Shown here in pieces: positions 24,779 through 33,169 of a stretch of 64,000 bases of DNA. The stretch's first letter is position 1. Every line of letters begins with the position of its first letter. Source of the stretch: Pantanalinema rosaneae (GTDB taxonomy: Bacteria > Cyanobacteriota > Cyanobacteriia > Leptolyngbyales > Leptolyngbyaceae); NCBI RefSeq assembly GCF_050753385.1, contig NZ_JBLZFZ010000023.1:38315-102314 (forward strand), read 5' to 3'. The notes beneath the pieces were generated by a model. The model had not been told where the DNA came from. It worked only from the letters and a program-made list of their open reading frames with translations, and did not search any database. Both the position numbers and the translations under genes were made by a program.

Positions 24779-25786
24779 ATGGTGTTGCTCCTTCAGGTGA
24801 TCATTTGTGTCGGGTTAGTCATCGTCATTGGAGCGCGACTGTCTCAAAGTGCTGATGTCCTGGCAGAAAAGACCGGATTAGGGCGTAACTGGGTCGGAGC
24901 GATTTTGTTAGCAGGCGCAACCTCCTTACCCGAATTAGCCACTGGAATCAGTGCCGTTGCCGTGTTTAACGCGCCTGATTTAGCGGTAGGAGGCGTGTTA
25001 GGGAGTTGCTTATTTAACCTGTTACTCCTGGCGATTTTAGATATTTTCACTGGCCCAGAACCGCTACTTTACCGAGCGGAGACGAGTCACGGATTGGCGG
25101 CAGGGTTAGGCTGTGTCATGCTGGGTGTTGCCGCCAGTGGCATGTTGTTGGCTCAGGCAAATACGCCGTTAACGATCGCCTGGTTTGGCTTACCCAGTCT
25201 CGTGCTGTTAGGTCTTTACCTCGTTAGTGCCCGCTTAATCGCCAAATTTGAACTCCGACGGCGACGAGAGGTATTGCAACAGGAAGCCGAAGTGTTTCAA
25301 TACAACCACATCAAACCGAAACGGGCGTATTTGACCTTTGCTATGTTGTCTGCCGCGATCGTGGGGTTGGGAATCTGGCTGGCATCGTTGGGGGAACAGG
25401 TGGCGATCGTCACGGGGTTAGGACAAAGTTTTGTTGGAGCCTTGCTTCTGGCAGCCGCGACCTCATTACCGGAATTAGTTGCCTCTATAGCTGCCATCCG
25501 GTTGAATGCTGTGGATTTGGCTGTTTCTAATCTGTTTGGCTCCAATCTATTTAACCTGGCAATTCTCGCCATTTATGATCTGACCTATTTGCAAGGTAAT
25601 CTACTCAGTCACATCAATCATTCGGTGCATGTGATGACGGCGATCGTTGCCATGATGATGACGGCAATCGCCTTAGTGGGTCTAATCTACCGGGCTGTTC
25701 AGCGATCGCGGCTCTATCTCACCTGGGATGGTGTCGGCTTAATTACGCTTTACCTGGGTGGCATGTATATGATTTACCGGGGCTAA
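24779..25786 (+). CDS. Ca2+/cation antiporter (YrbG-type CaCA family)
   Basis: A 335-residue exchanger with two homologous halves of about five helices each. The alpha-repeat motifs GATSLPELATGISAV (about 41-55) and AAATSLPELVASIAAI (about 221-237) carry the conserved Pro-Glu pairs that bind the cation. A basic cytoplasmic loop (FELRRRREVLQQEAEVFQ) separates the halves. It likely exchanges Ca2+ or Na+ for protons at the plasma membrane. ATG 24779 lies 9 bp after the AI-2E stop, so the two are probably translated from one message. Confidence 0.92.
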   Translation: MVLLLQVIICVGLVIVIGARLSQSADVLAEKTGLGRNWVGAILLAGATSLPELATGISAVAVFNAPDLAVGGVLGSCLFNLLLLAILDIFTGPEPLLYRAETSHGLAAGLGCVMLGVAASGMLLAQANTPLTIAWFGLPSLVLLGLYLVSARLIAKFELRRRREVLQQEAEVFQYNHIKPKRAYLTFAMLSAAIVGLGIWLASLGEQVAIVTGLGQSFVGALLLAAATSLPELVASIAAIRLNAVDLAVSNLFGSNLFNLAILAIYDLTYLQGNLLSHINHSVHVMTAIVAMMMTAIALVGLIYRAVQRSRLYLTWDGVGLITLYLGGMYMIYRG

Positions 25787-25909
25787 TCGCTGGGGCTGAG
25801 TGACAGTTCTGATCAATCTAGCTTGGTGCGATCGCCCCCCATCCCCAGAGCTACAATCACCATAGGAAATTAACTGCTGCCAGAGTTTAGCCGCTTAAGG
25901 GAGTCGCCT

Positions 25910-26914
25910 GTGCTAAGCAATATTCGGGATCGCTTTAGAGCGTTTAGAAAACAGGGCAAAGATCTGCTTCAGTCCCAGCAACTCCAGGCTGAACTGTTGG
26001 CAGAATCAACGGCGGATTCATCTTATTTGATTTTGATTATTAGTTCCTGTGCGATCGCGACCTTCGGGCTATTAGCCAATAGTACCGCCGTGATTATTGG
26101 AGCAATGGTGATTGCGCCCTTAATGTTGCCGATTCGCGGACTGGCTTTTGGTGCCCTGGAAGGGAATGTGTTGCTATTTCGCCGTGGTTTAGTGGCTGTC
26201 ACATTGGGGACTGGGTTGGCAGTGGGGCTTGCCTGGATGCTGGGGACACTGGTCGGCATTACTAGCTTTGGTAGTGAAGTATTGGCACGATCGGAACCCA
26301 CATTGCTCGATTTAGGTGTTGCTATTGCGGCGGGTGGCATTAGTGGCTATGCCAAAGTCCAACCCAAGATTTCCGGGAGTCTGGCTGGAACGGCGATCGC
26401 CGTAGCGCTGATGCCGCCGATTTGCGTGATTGGCTTGGGGTTATCGCAAAGCAATTGGCAACTCAGCCAGGGCGCTACGTTACTGTATCTGACCAATCTG
26501 CTGGGCATTACTCTCTCCTGTATGCTGACCTTTTTGATTACAGGGTATGCCTCTTTCCGCCATGCCCGCAAAGTCCTCGCCTGGATTTTCACCTTTACGG
26601 CAATTCTCCTGATTCCGTTAGGCATTAGCTTTGCCCGGTTGGTCAGACAGGCGCAACTGGCAACCAACCTGCGGCAAGCCCTGTTAAGCCGCACGATTAC
26701 GTTCCAACGGTTAGACCTGATCAGTAGTAGCACGAACTGGTTAGCTAATCCCCCAGAGGTACGGTTAAATGTCCGGGCGAAGGAACCGATTACTCCTAAA
26801 CAAGTGCTGCTGCTAGAACAATTCCTGCAACGGGAAATGGGTCAGCCTTTTACTCTAGTGTTCGTGGTCGGTCAGGTCGAGGAAATTCGGCGGGAAGAGG
26901 CTAACCTCGATTGA
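25910..26914 (+). CDS. DUF389 family membrane protein
   Basis: A 334-residue protein whose hydrophobic core (SCAIATFGLLANSTAVIIGAMVIAPLMLPI near 45-75, then GISGYAKVQPKISGSLAGTAIAVALMPP) is diagnostic of DUF389 (TIGR00341-like). It has about six membrane helices, a charged N-terminal helix and a soluble C-terminal domain of about 80 residues. The family function is unknown. The start is GTG 25910. It is 123 bp after the exchanger gene in the same direction; no GTCAC box precedes it. Confidence 0.9.
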   Translation: MLSNIRDRFRAFRKQGKDLLQSQQLQAELLAESTADSSYLILIISSCAIATFGLLANSTAVIIGAMVIAPLMLPIRGLAFGALEGNVLLFRRGLVAVTLGTGLAVGLAWMLGTLVGITSFGSEVLARSEPTLLDLGVAIAAGGISGYAKVQPKISGSLAGTAIAVALMPPICVIGLGLSQSNWQLSQGATLLYLTNLLGITLSCMLTFLITGYASFRHARKVLAWIFTFTAILLIPLGISFARLVRQAQLATNLRQALLSRTITFQRLDLISSSTNWLANPPEVRLNVRAKEPITPKQVLLLEQFLQREMGQPFTLVFVVGQVEEIRREEANLD

Positions 26915-27156
26915 GGGATCGATCGACACCAGCAACAATCTCCCTTCAACCTATATTGCTACCTGATTGGGGTTAATTCACTGCCCTAAGCCTGATATAT
27001 GCTGGGTTCGATATGCCCTAAGATAATCTCAATCAAGTCCTGATCCATTGTTTCAATTGCCCTAGCCAGTGAACCGTCCCAGTCCAACGACTCTCGACCC
27101 TTCCAGTGCTACGCAGTTCAAGCAGACTGGATGATCAGGTGGGTAAGGAGATCGAA

Positions 27157-27909
27157 TTGACAGCTCACGCATTTTGGTTCTATAGCATCGCTTTATTTGG
27201 CATCATCCTGATTCGGTATTTTCTAGTTGCTGGAGGCGTATATTGGTTCTTTTATTCTCCTTTTAATTCAGCCTTAGAGCATCACTCCTTGCCAAATCGC
27301 CTACCCTCCTGGCGATCGATCCAGCATGATATTCAACTCTCCATCCTCGCATCGGCAGTATTTGCCCTCGCCGCCGCCTTCATCCTATCGGCATATCGTT
27401 TGGGTATCACCCGGCTATATAGCGACTTCCAGCAGTATGGACTGTGGTATTTAGGCGTGAGTTACCTGCTGATCTTAGTGCTTCAGGATGCCTACTTCTA
27501 TTTCACCCATCGGCTATTTCACCACCCGCTCCTATTTTCCTGGTGGCATCAGGGGCATCATCGATCGCGCTATCCTACTCCGTGGACTTCCTTTGCCTTC
27601 GATCCCCTAGAAGCGATCGTGCATTCCCTATTCCTGGTGGGCATTGTGTTCGTTGTCCCCCTGCATTTCATCACCCTGATTGCCGTCATGACCACGATGA
27701 CCATTTGGGCAGTTTTAAACCATTTGGGAATCGATCGCTTGCCTGCGAGTTTCCCGCACCATTGGTTAGGTCGCTGGTTTATTGGGCCTGCCCATCATTC
27801 CGTCCACCACCTCAAGTACACCGTTCACTATGGGTTGTACTTTACCTTCTGGGATAAATGGCTGGGGACGCAAGATGCCAACTATGAACAACGGCTGGCG
27901 CAACGGTAA
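27157..27909 (+). CDS. Sterol desaturase / fatty acid hydroxylase family protein
   Basis: About 250 residues, four or so helices and the di-iron histidine clusters of the family: HRLFHH, WWHQGHH and PAHHSVHH, with NHLGI between. Members use O2 to hydroxylate or desaturate lipids or carotenoids; the substrate is unknown. The TTG at 27157 is preceded by AAGGAG at a proper distance, so it is preferred; the frame can be extended upstream to GTG 27106, adding 17 residues. The gene is convergent with the fusion-protein gene, 21 bp apart. Carotenoid modification would fit a neighbour that binds retinal, but that is speculation. Confidence 0.85.
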   Translation: MTAHAFWFYSIALFGIILIRYFLVAGGVYWFFYSPFNSALEHHSLPNRLPSWRSIQHDIQLSILASAVFALAAAFILSAYRLGITRLYSDFQQYGLWYLGVSYLLILVLQDAYFYFTHRLFHHPLLFSWWHQGHHRSRYPTPWTSFAFDPLEAIVHSLFLVGIVFVVPLHFITLIAVMTTMTIWAVLNHLGIDRLPASFPHHWLGRWFIGPAHHSVHHLKYTVHYGLYFTFWDKWLGTQDANYEQRLAQR

Positions 27910-27930
27910 GGCATGGCTGATCTTCAACCA

Positions 27931-30639
27931 TTACATCATCAGCTTAAAGCAGCACACCGCCAATCCCACCATGAGGCAGAGATGGGGCAGGTTACTCAGC
28001 CAGGAACGTTGAGTAATCCGCAGTAACGGATAGGGACTAAAGACCAGCGCCGAGAGGAGCGTCACCCCCTGAAGAAATTGCGCCACATCGATACTCCAGG
28101 TCAGCGTCGGGATACCGACATCGCTATACCCCACGGTTCGCGCGAACACCACCAACACCTGACCCGCTTCCGTGATCGCCGCCGGAATGTAGTGTGCCAG
28201 ATTCGCCGCCAGGGTAAACGGCAGATAGGCATAGATCACCGTCAGATAGTCGGGTTGCTCTGGATCAAGCCAACGAGCGATCGCATGAGTCATATAAATG
28301 ACCCCAGCCGGGAGACTCAGGAGTGCCAGGGCGATCGGGAGGCTGGTCAGTAAATGGTCGGCATCAACGGGAATAGTATCCAACCCCAACCATGCCAGAA
28401 TCGTGTGGGCATGATGCATAAACACGCCCCCAAACAACAGCAGCAACAGTGCCACTTCTGCCCAGAATCCCTGGTGATGATCCAACAGATCGGAAGCAGG
28501 GAAGCGCAAATTTAACTGTGCCGATCGATTAGGGCAGGTTTTCAAACAGGTCATACACAACATACAATCCCGGTTGTCCTGCAACTGCGCCGGATGGACA
28601 TACAGGGGACAGCCGCCGCTTGCCTGTCCTTCATTCGGCAGGGCATCGGCAAAAGTGACCGGGGTCGCCTCACTGCCTTTGTAACACCCAAACGTCTGAC
28701 ACTGGCTACCACAAACCTGCTGGGTCGATCGCAGTTCCACCATCGCCAGTTTGGCAAACATGCCACTCATACCCCCGATCGGACACAAATAGCGACACCA
28801 TAACCGCCGCTCATAAATCAGACTAAATATCACTGCGCCCGCCGCGATCGTTACCAGTAACCAGGCTGATAAGTAAGCATGATGCGGCAGATCCCAGAGT
28901 TGCTCCCATAGATAAATTGCCACAAAGCCAGCGAACAAAATCCAGGCTCCCCAGCGATTTAACCATTGCGTATTCCAGGTGAGTTGTTGGCGGGGAAACA
29001 ACCAGAGCGACAGTCGCCGTAGCCATTCCCCAGTAATCATAAATGGACAAACCGCACACCAAAACCGACCGACAAAGGCAAATAGGAAGAGATACCCCGG
29101 CCACCACCATGACCAGAATAGATTCAGCGTCACGCTACTCTCCCGCGATTGCGGCCCCACAAACCCCAGGACAGTCACCGGCACAAAGATTGCCATCATC
29201 ACCATCCAAATGCCACCGGGATACCAGCGACTCAGCAATACCCGCCGCAACCAGGGCACATGGGTCAACAGATCCAACCGAAAGGCATTTTTGGTGGATT
29301 GTACCGACCACAAAACTTGTTCTGGGATAATCGTGTGCCCTGGTGGAGTCATGATCACGGCTCGGTGCAAAATTTCTGCCAGTTCCGCCAGGTTGCCGGG
29401 ATAGTCGTAGCTCAGGAGCCGACGCAGATCGGATTGATCCAATTGCAACACCGGACGATTTTGGGCATGACAAAACTGGGTTAAGAAGTAGTGGGCAAAG
29501 TCTGGGATATCCGCCTTGCGTTGGGTGAGGGGAAATAGCTTAATCGTGGTGGCGTTCGTTTCCGGTAGCGTCAATTTATGGGGCGATGCCAGAATCAACC
29601 GTACCCAGGATGCGATCGGCTGAGGATGAGCAGTGGCTAGATCCGTGGGGCTGGTCATGCCGTGGTTCGGCAGCATTAATCCCGTTTTCAGGTAGTGCGT
29701 TAACCGAGTCAGATCGCTCTGACTCAAAACCTGCACATTATCCAGAAGAAGCGTCCCACGCTCCAAGAGTTCCAAAATTCCCGATCGCTGCCCCACGCGA
29801 CCAAACAACGCATCGGTATTCAGCCGCCCATCTGGACTGCGGGGGAGATCGGCACAATCCAATTCGGCAAAGGGTTGGGATGCCAGACTCGATCGCGCAT
29901 GGATCAGTCCGGCTAGAAAGGTTTTACCTGTCCCCGCCTGTGCCTGCAAGACTACCGGATTGAGATCAGCCGCCACCTGCTCAATCTGCTCTGTGAGTTT
30001 TTGCGCCGCTTTACTACTGCCCAACACACGGGTGGTGTCAGGGATAGGTTGAATATAGGACTGTAATCCTTGAATCCGCACTTGCTCCCAGGCAATCCGA
30101 GCGGCATACTCCTGTAAATCCTCAGACAGAAGCGACTGAATCACCTGTTGAATGGCGGGATAAGTGGCAGTTAAGGCTTGAAACGTCGCCTGTGGCAAAA
30201 ACCAGATCTCGCCCGGAGTCAATGCGATCGCACTGGTTTGATAGGTGCCTTCAGCCGGATTCGCTACCAACATGTAGCCAAACAGATCTCCCGCATGGCG
30301 CACACAAATCAGCATTTGACCAATCCGCGATCGCTGAAAGATCTCGATGGTGCCTGCCGTCAGCAAGTACAGCCCACTGGGAGTTTGTCCTTCCTGGTAA
30401 ATCGGGGTGTGTGGCTCGACTCGAAATCGATAGAGTGATTCCGCGATCGCGTGCAATGCCTCGCTGGGAAGTTGTCCCCAAACTCGGTGAAACCTTAACC
30501 AGGTTCTACACTCATCCACAACGTTATCCGCCCCCAGTCCCGCACTAGCGACATCTGTGATCAGCGGCAATGGCTGGTCTGCAACAGTCGTGGGGGAGTA
30601 AGTGGGTAGAGCTGCTGTAGGGGACGTTCCAAAATTCAT
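27931..30639 (-). CDS. Fusion of cNMP-binding, degenerate sigma54-type AAA+ and polyferredoxin membrane domains
   Basis: A 902-residue protein in three parts. Residues about 45-190 are a CRP/cNMP-binding barrel (TPIYQEGQTPSGLYLLTAGTI). Residues 205-445 resemble a sigma54-activator ATPase: Walker A AQAGTGKT (233-240), LLLDN at 297-301 where active members have LLLDE, and YDYPGNLAELAEILHRAVI near 411; the GAFTGA loop is missing (FGRVGQRSGILE) and no DNA-binding helix follows. Residues 465-902 hold about nine helices with NapH/NosR-like Cys motifs CAVCP (528), CRYLCP (615), CGSQC and a 4Fe-4S site CMLCMTCLKTCP (692-703). It probably senses a nucleotide and moves electrons at the membrane. It is divergent from the atypical psbA. 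Confidence 0.85.
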   Translation of the reverse strand: MNFGTSPTAALPTYSPTTVADQPLPLITDVASAGLGADNVVDECRTWLRFHRVWGQLPSEALHAIAESLYRFRVEPHTPIYQEGQTPSGLYLLTAGTIEIFQRSRIGQMLICVRHAGDLFGYMLVANPAEGTYQTSAIALTPGEIWFLPQATFQALTATYPAIQQVIQSLLSEDLQEYAARIAWEQVRIQGLQSYIQPIPDTTRVLGSSKAAQKLTEQIEQVAADLNPVVLQAQAGTGKTFLAGLIHARSSLASQPFAELDCADLPRSPDGRLNTDALFGRVGQRSGILELLERGTLLLDNVQVLSQSDLTRLTHYLKTGLMLPNHGMTSPTDLATAHPQPIASWVRLILASPHKLTLPETNATTIKLFPLTQRKADIPDFAHYFLTQFCHAQNRPVLQLDQSDLRRLLSYDYPGNLAELAEILHRAVIMTPPGHTIIPEQVLWSVQSTKNAFRLDLLTHVPWLRRVLLSRWYPGGIWMVMMAIFVPVTVLGFVGPQSRESSVTLNLFWSWWWPGYLFLFAFVGRFWCAVCPFMITGEWLRRLSLWLFPRQQLTWNTQWLNRWGAWILFAGFVAIYLWEQLWDLPHHAYLSAWLLVTIAAGAVIFSLIYERRLWCRYLCPIGGMSGMFAKLAMVELRSTQQVCGSQCQTFGCYKGSEATPVTFADALPNEGQASGGCPLYVHPAQLQDNRDCMLCMTCLKTCPNRSAQLNLRFPASDLLDHHQGFWAEVALLLLLFGGVFMHHAHTILAWLGLDTIPVDADHLLTSLPIALALLSLPAGVIYMTHAIARWLDPEQPDYLTVIYAYLPFTLAANLAHYIPAAITEAGQVLVVFARTVGYSDVGIPTLTWSIDVAQFLQGVTLLSALVFSPYPLLRITQRSWLSNLPHLCLMVGLAVCCFKLMM

Positions 30640-30726
30640 AGCACCAGTTACCGCTACGGCGTAATGATCGGACGGTTGCCCTAATTATCGCACCCTCCCC
30701 TTAGCACTGGCTTTGACTGGGTTGAC

Positions 30727-30741
30727 TGTAGTTAAACTACA
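30727..30741. promoter_or_regulatory. Perfect 15-bp palindrome between the fusion gene and psbA
   Basis: TGTAGTT-A-AACTACA is symmetric around one central base and lies 88 bp before the fusion gene's ATG and about 50 bp upstream of the psbA -10. The GTA half-sites are 7 bp apart, while NtcA sites need 8, so it is not a canonical NtcA site. It could be an operator for a dimeric helix-turn-helix regulator. Confidence 0.45.
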
Positions 30742-30768
30742 ACACTTGATGAAAAATAGTTAAATAAC

Positions 30769-30797
30769 TTCTTGGTTATCTAATTATATTTTATAAT
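30769..30797 (+). promoter_or_regulatory. Candidate psbA promoter
   Basis: A perfect -10 hexamer TATAAT lies at 30792-30797, with a weak TTCTTG (30769-30774) 17 bp upstream in the -35 position. Transcription would start near 30804, giving a leader of about 217 nt that contains the three hairpins at 30832-30987. Confidence 0.5.
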
Positions 30798-30831
30798 TTT
30801 TCCAGAGCTTATTATTGATAAGCTTGATCAC

Positions 30832-30987
30832 CCTGTTAGCTGTACGGCTGAGCCGCTTGGCATCTCTCTTCCTATCAGCAGTATGGCTAACAGGTGGTAC
30901 GGGTCGATCGCCGGAATTTTGCGATCGGGCAATCGACCGTTGGTTTGTCAGACCATCATCACCCATCATCGCTTCACCTGACAAACC
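30832..30987 (+). promoter_or_regulatory. Structured leader with three successive hairpins upstream of psbA
   Basis: Three inverted repeats follow one another: CCTGTTAGC (30832-30840) with GCTAACAGG (30886-30894); GGTCGAT (30902-30908) with ATCGACC (30932-30938), which competes with an inner CGATCGC/GCGATCG stem (30905-30911 and 30921-30927); and GGTTTGTCAG (30942-30951) with CTGACAAACC (30978-30987). The last ends 20 nt before the AAGGAGG ribosome site (31008-31014). I recognise no known riboswitch class. Confidence 0.55.
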
Positions 30988-31020
30988 CTGATTATTCTCC
31001 TCATTTAAGGAGGCATTATT

Positions 31021-32118
31021 ATGACCATTGCAATTAAGCAACGTCCATCTCTTGATCTAGGCATCTGGGAACGATTCTGTACCTGGATTAGCAGTACCGA
31101 AAATCGCCTGTATATCGGTTGGTTTGGTGTCCTGATGATTCCCACCCTCCTGGTTGCCGCTATCGTCTTCATCCTGGCGTTTATTGCCGCTCCCGCCGTT
31201 GATATGGAAGGGATTCGGGAACCTGTATTGGGTTCGCTGTTAGATGGCAATAGCGTCATCACAGCCGCCGTCATTCCCACATCAGCCGCGATCGGGCTAC
31301 ACTTCTATCCCCTATGGGCAGCGGCATCTGTAGATGAGTGGCTCTATAACGGGGGGCCCTACCAACTGATTGTGCTGCACTTTTTGATTGGGATCTTTGC
31401 CTACCTGGGGCGACAGTGGGAACTGAGCTATCGCCTGGGCATGCGCCCCTGGATTGCGGTGGCGTTTTCGGCTCCGGTGGCGGCAGCTACAGCCGTGTTG
31501 CTAGTCTATCCGATCGGGCAAGGCAGTTTCTCAGAAGGCCTGCCTCTGGGCATTACAGGCACATTTCACTTCATGTTTGCCTTTCAAGCCGATCACAATA
31601 TCATGATGCATCCGCTCCACATGATCGGAGTGGCAGGGGTATTTGGCGGTGCCTTATTGAGTGCTACCCACGGTTCCCTGGTGACTGCCAGCCTGATTCG
31701 GGAAACCTCTGACCTGGAATCCGCCAATGTCGGCTACCAGTTTGGACAGCAGGAAACGACCTATAACCTGATGGCAGGTCATGCAGGCTATTTAGGACGG
31801 TTACTGATTCCCTCTCTGGCATTCCGTAACAGCCGCACTGTCCACTTTTTGCTGGTGGCGCTGCCCACGATCGGGATCTGGTCGGCAGCGTTAGGAGTCG
31901 GTGTGATGGCATTTAACCTGAATGGGTTTAACTTCAATCAATCGATTCTAGACAGTCAGGGTCAGGTGATTCCTACCAATGCCGATCTCCTGAATCGGGC
32001 GACATTAGGCATTCAGGTGATGCATGCTCCCAATACGCACCACTTCCCAGAGGCGTTAGCTAGTGGGGAAGCAATTCCTGTCAGCATTGTAGCTCCAGCG
32101 ATCGCAGTTGCCAGTTAG
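31021..32118 (+). CDS. psbA: Atypical photosystem II D1 protein
   Basis: A 365-residue D1 homologue with an unusual ligand set. Numbering here is canonical +2 up to about 250 and +3 after. Kept: His120 (118), TyrZ Tyr163 (161), His192 (190), His200 (198, P680 ligand), His217 (215), His275 (272), His335 (332), His340 (337) and the C-terminal Ala347 (344). Changed cluster residues: Asp170 to Glu172, Glu189 to Asp191, Glu333 to Ala336, Asp342 to Ala345. Also Asn181 to His183 and Ser264 to Ala267 at the QB site. The Trp after Gln132 argues against chlorophyll f synthase, which has Asp there. It fits the 'rogue' or alternative D1 class. AAGGAGG precedes ATG 31021. Confidence 0.93.
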   Translation: MTIAIKQRPSLDLGIWERFCTWISSTENRLYIGWFGVLMIPTLLVAAIVFILAFIAAPAVDMEGIREPVLGSLLDGNSVITAAVIPTSAAIGLHFYPLWAAASVDEWLYNGGPYQLIVLHFLIGIFAYLGRQWELSYRLGMRPWIAVAFSAPVAAATAVLLVYPIGQGSFSEGLPLGITGTFHFMFAFQADHNIMMHPLHMIGVAGVFGGALLSATHGSLVTASLIRETSDLESANVGYQFGQQETTYNLMAGHAGYLGRLLIPSLAFRNSRTVHFLLVALPTIGIWSAALGVGVMAFNLNGFNFNQSILDSQGQVIPTNADLLNRATLGIQVMHAPNTHHFPEALASGEAIPVSIVAPAIAVAS

Positions 32119-32166
32119 ACCGATCTGAGGAGTCAGCCAAACTCACGCTTATTTCCTGATAGCCAC

Positions 32167-32205
32167 AACAGACTGGATTTCTGACTGAGAGAAATCTGGT
32201 CTGTT
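32167..32205 (+). terminator. Hairpin after psbA
   Basis: AACAGAC-TG-GATTTCT (32167-32182) pairs with AGAAATC-TG-GTCTGTT (32190-32205) as two 7-bp stems around a 2-base mismatch, with a 7-nt loop. It lies 48 bp after the psbA stop codon. There is no long U-run, so termination strength is uncertain. Confidence 0.65.
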
Positions 32206-32282
32206 AAAGATGTTTACTCGGCGATCGTTCTATGCCAAATTAGCAAGAATAGCAGTAGACATCTATTCCGAGTGCTTACCCT

Positions 32283-32684
32283 ATGGCGATTGAAGAAGAA
32301 CATCAGGACGTATTGCAAAATCTAGAGTTTGCCATCATCAACCTCTATCGGCAAACCCCTGACCTGATCGATGCCGAAGTGTTGACCGCGATCGAGGCGC
32401 TGATTCGTACCTATAGTGCAGAAGCCCAGGGGAAATCTGTGAGCAATCGACCCATTCGCGGACTGAGCCAAACCGTTGCAGAGGCAGTCAAACAGATGTG
32501 TGAGTTTCGCTTGGGGCGGTCGCATCCGGTTGACGCAGAAAGTGACTTAGGGGAGCTACCTCCACCCATTTCGGTAGATATCCTGGTCGCCTGCCTCAAA
32601 CGCATTCAGTCTTCCATCAAGTTTTGGAGTAAACGCGAGGGGCGGCAGGGTTATTTGAACTATGTCCAGCAATTCATTAAATGA
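32283..32684 (+). CDS. Small soluble protein of unknown function
   Basis: A 133-residue, helical, mostly acidic protein with no signal, membrane segment or known motif (ENLYRQTPDLIDAEVLTAIEAL-like helices near the start, KRIQSSIKFWSKREGRQGYL near the end). ATG 32283. It lies 164 bp after psbA beyond the hairpin and is convergent with the next gene, 9 bp away. The family was not recognised; a link with the alternative D1 is only positional. Confidence 0.7.
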   Translation: MAIEEEHQDVLQNLEFAIINLYRQTPDLIDAEVLTAIEALIRTYSAEAQGKSVSNRPIRGLSQTVAEAVKQMCEFRLGRSHPVDAESDLGELPPPISVDILVACLKRIQSSIKFWSKREGRQGYLNYVQQFIK

Positions 32685-32693
32685 TGAACAGGT

Positions 32694-33068
32694 TTAGAAA
32701 TGCAAATCCATCAGAAAGTCAGGTACTTGCAACACCTGGAAGTAAACTAAAACTACAATCGTAATTGTATAGAGGGTAGAACCACCAAACCCAATCAAAA
32801 TATCTTGTTTTAGATTTCGCTTTTCTTCAGTGAAGAACATATCCATCGCGCCAAACTGCATCATCAGAATGCCCAGTACATTGGATAGCCAATACCCGAC
32901 GATCGTTCCTGGCAAAAACCAGTCAGGGTTGATCCAGCCCACTGCATAGCCAAACACCAGGGCGATCGGCAGATTAAAAAAGAGATCATTCCACCAGGAC
33001 AGCGGCGATAGCATATAGCCAATCCCCACTATTGCCCCACCCCGTAGTTTTTTTAGCCAGTTTACCAT
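32694..33068 (-). CDS. Small membrane protein of unknown function
   Basis: A 124-residue protein with three to four hydrophobic segments (GGAIVGIGYMLSPLSWW, LPIALVFGYAVGW, TIVGYWLSNVLGILMM, LYTITIVVLVYFQVLQV). It has a basic N-terminus (MVNWLKKLRGG) and a charged cytoplasmic stretch (FTEEKRNLKQD). No family was recognised. ATG 33068. It is divergent from the CDF-like gene at 33170, with about 100 bp between. Confidence 0.7.
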   Translation of the reverse strand: MVNWLKKLRGGAIVGIGYMLSPLSWWNDLFFNLPIALVFGYAVGWINPDWFLPGTIVGYWLSNVLGILMMQFGAMDMFFTEEKRNLKQDILIGFGGSTLYTITIVVLVYFQVLQVPDFLMDLHF

Positions 33069-33169
33069 CGCGATCGCAGAATAGTTACATTCAGTTAAGT
33101 AATTATCATTAAGTATGGCAGATAGCGGGGATAGAGGGATAGAGATGAATAATCGACAGGGGGATCAGG

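Noticed and set aside
27931..30639. A classical sigma54-dependent transcription activator
   Set aside because: GAFTGA and a DNA-binding domain are missing and Walker B lacks its catalytic Glu.
30728..30740. NtcA site GTA-N8-TAC upstream of psbA
   Set aside because: The half-sites are 7 bp apart, not 8; treated as an unassigned palindrome.
31021..32118. Chlorophyll f synthase (super-rogue D1)
   Set aside because: The diagnostic Asp after Gln at canonical 130-131 is absent (Trp is present) and TyrZ and several Mn ligands remain.
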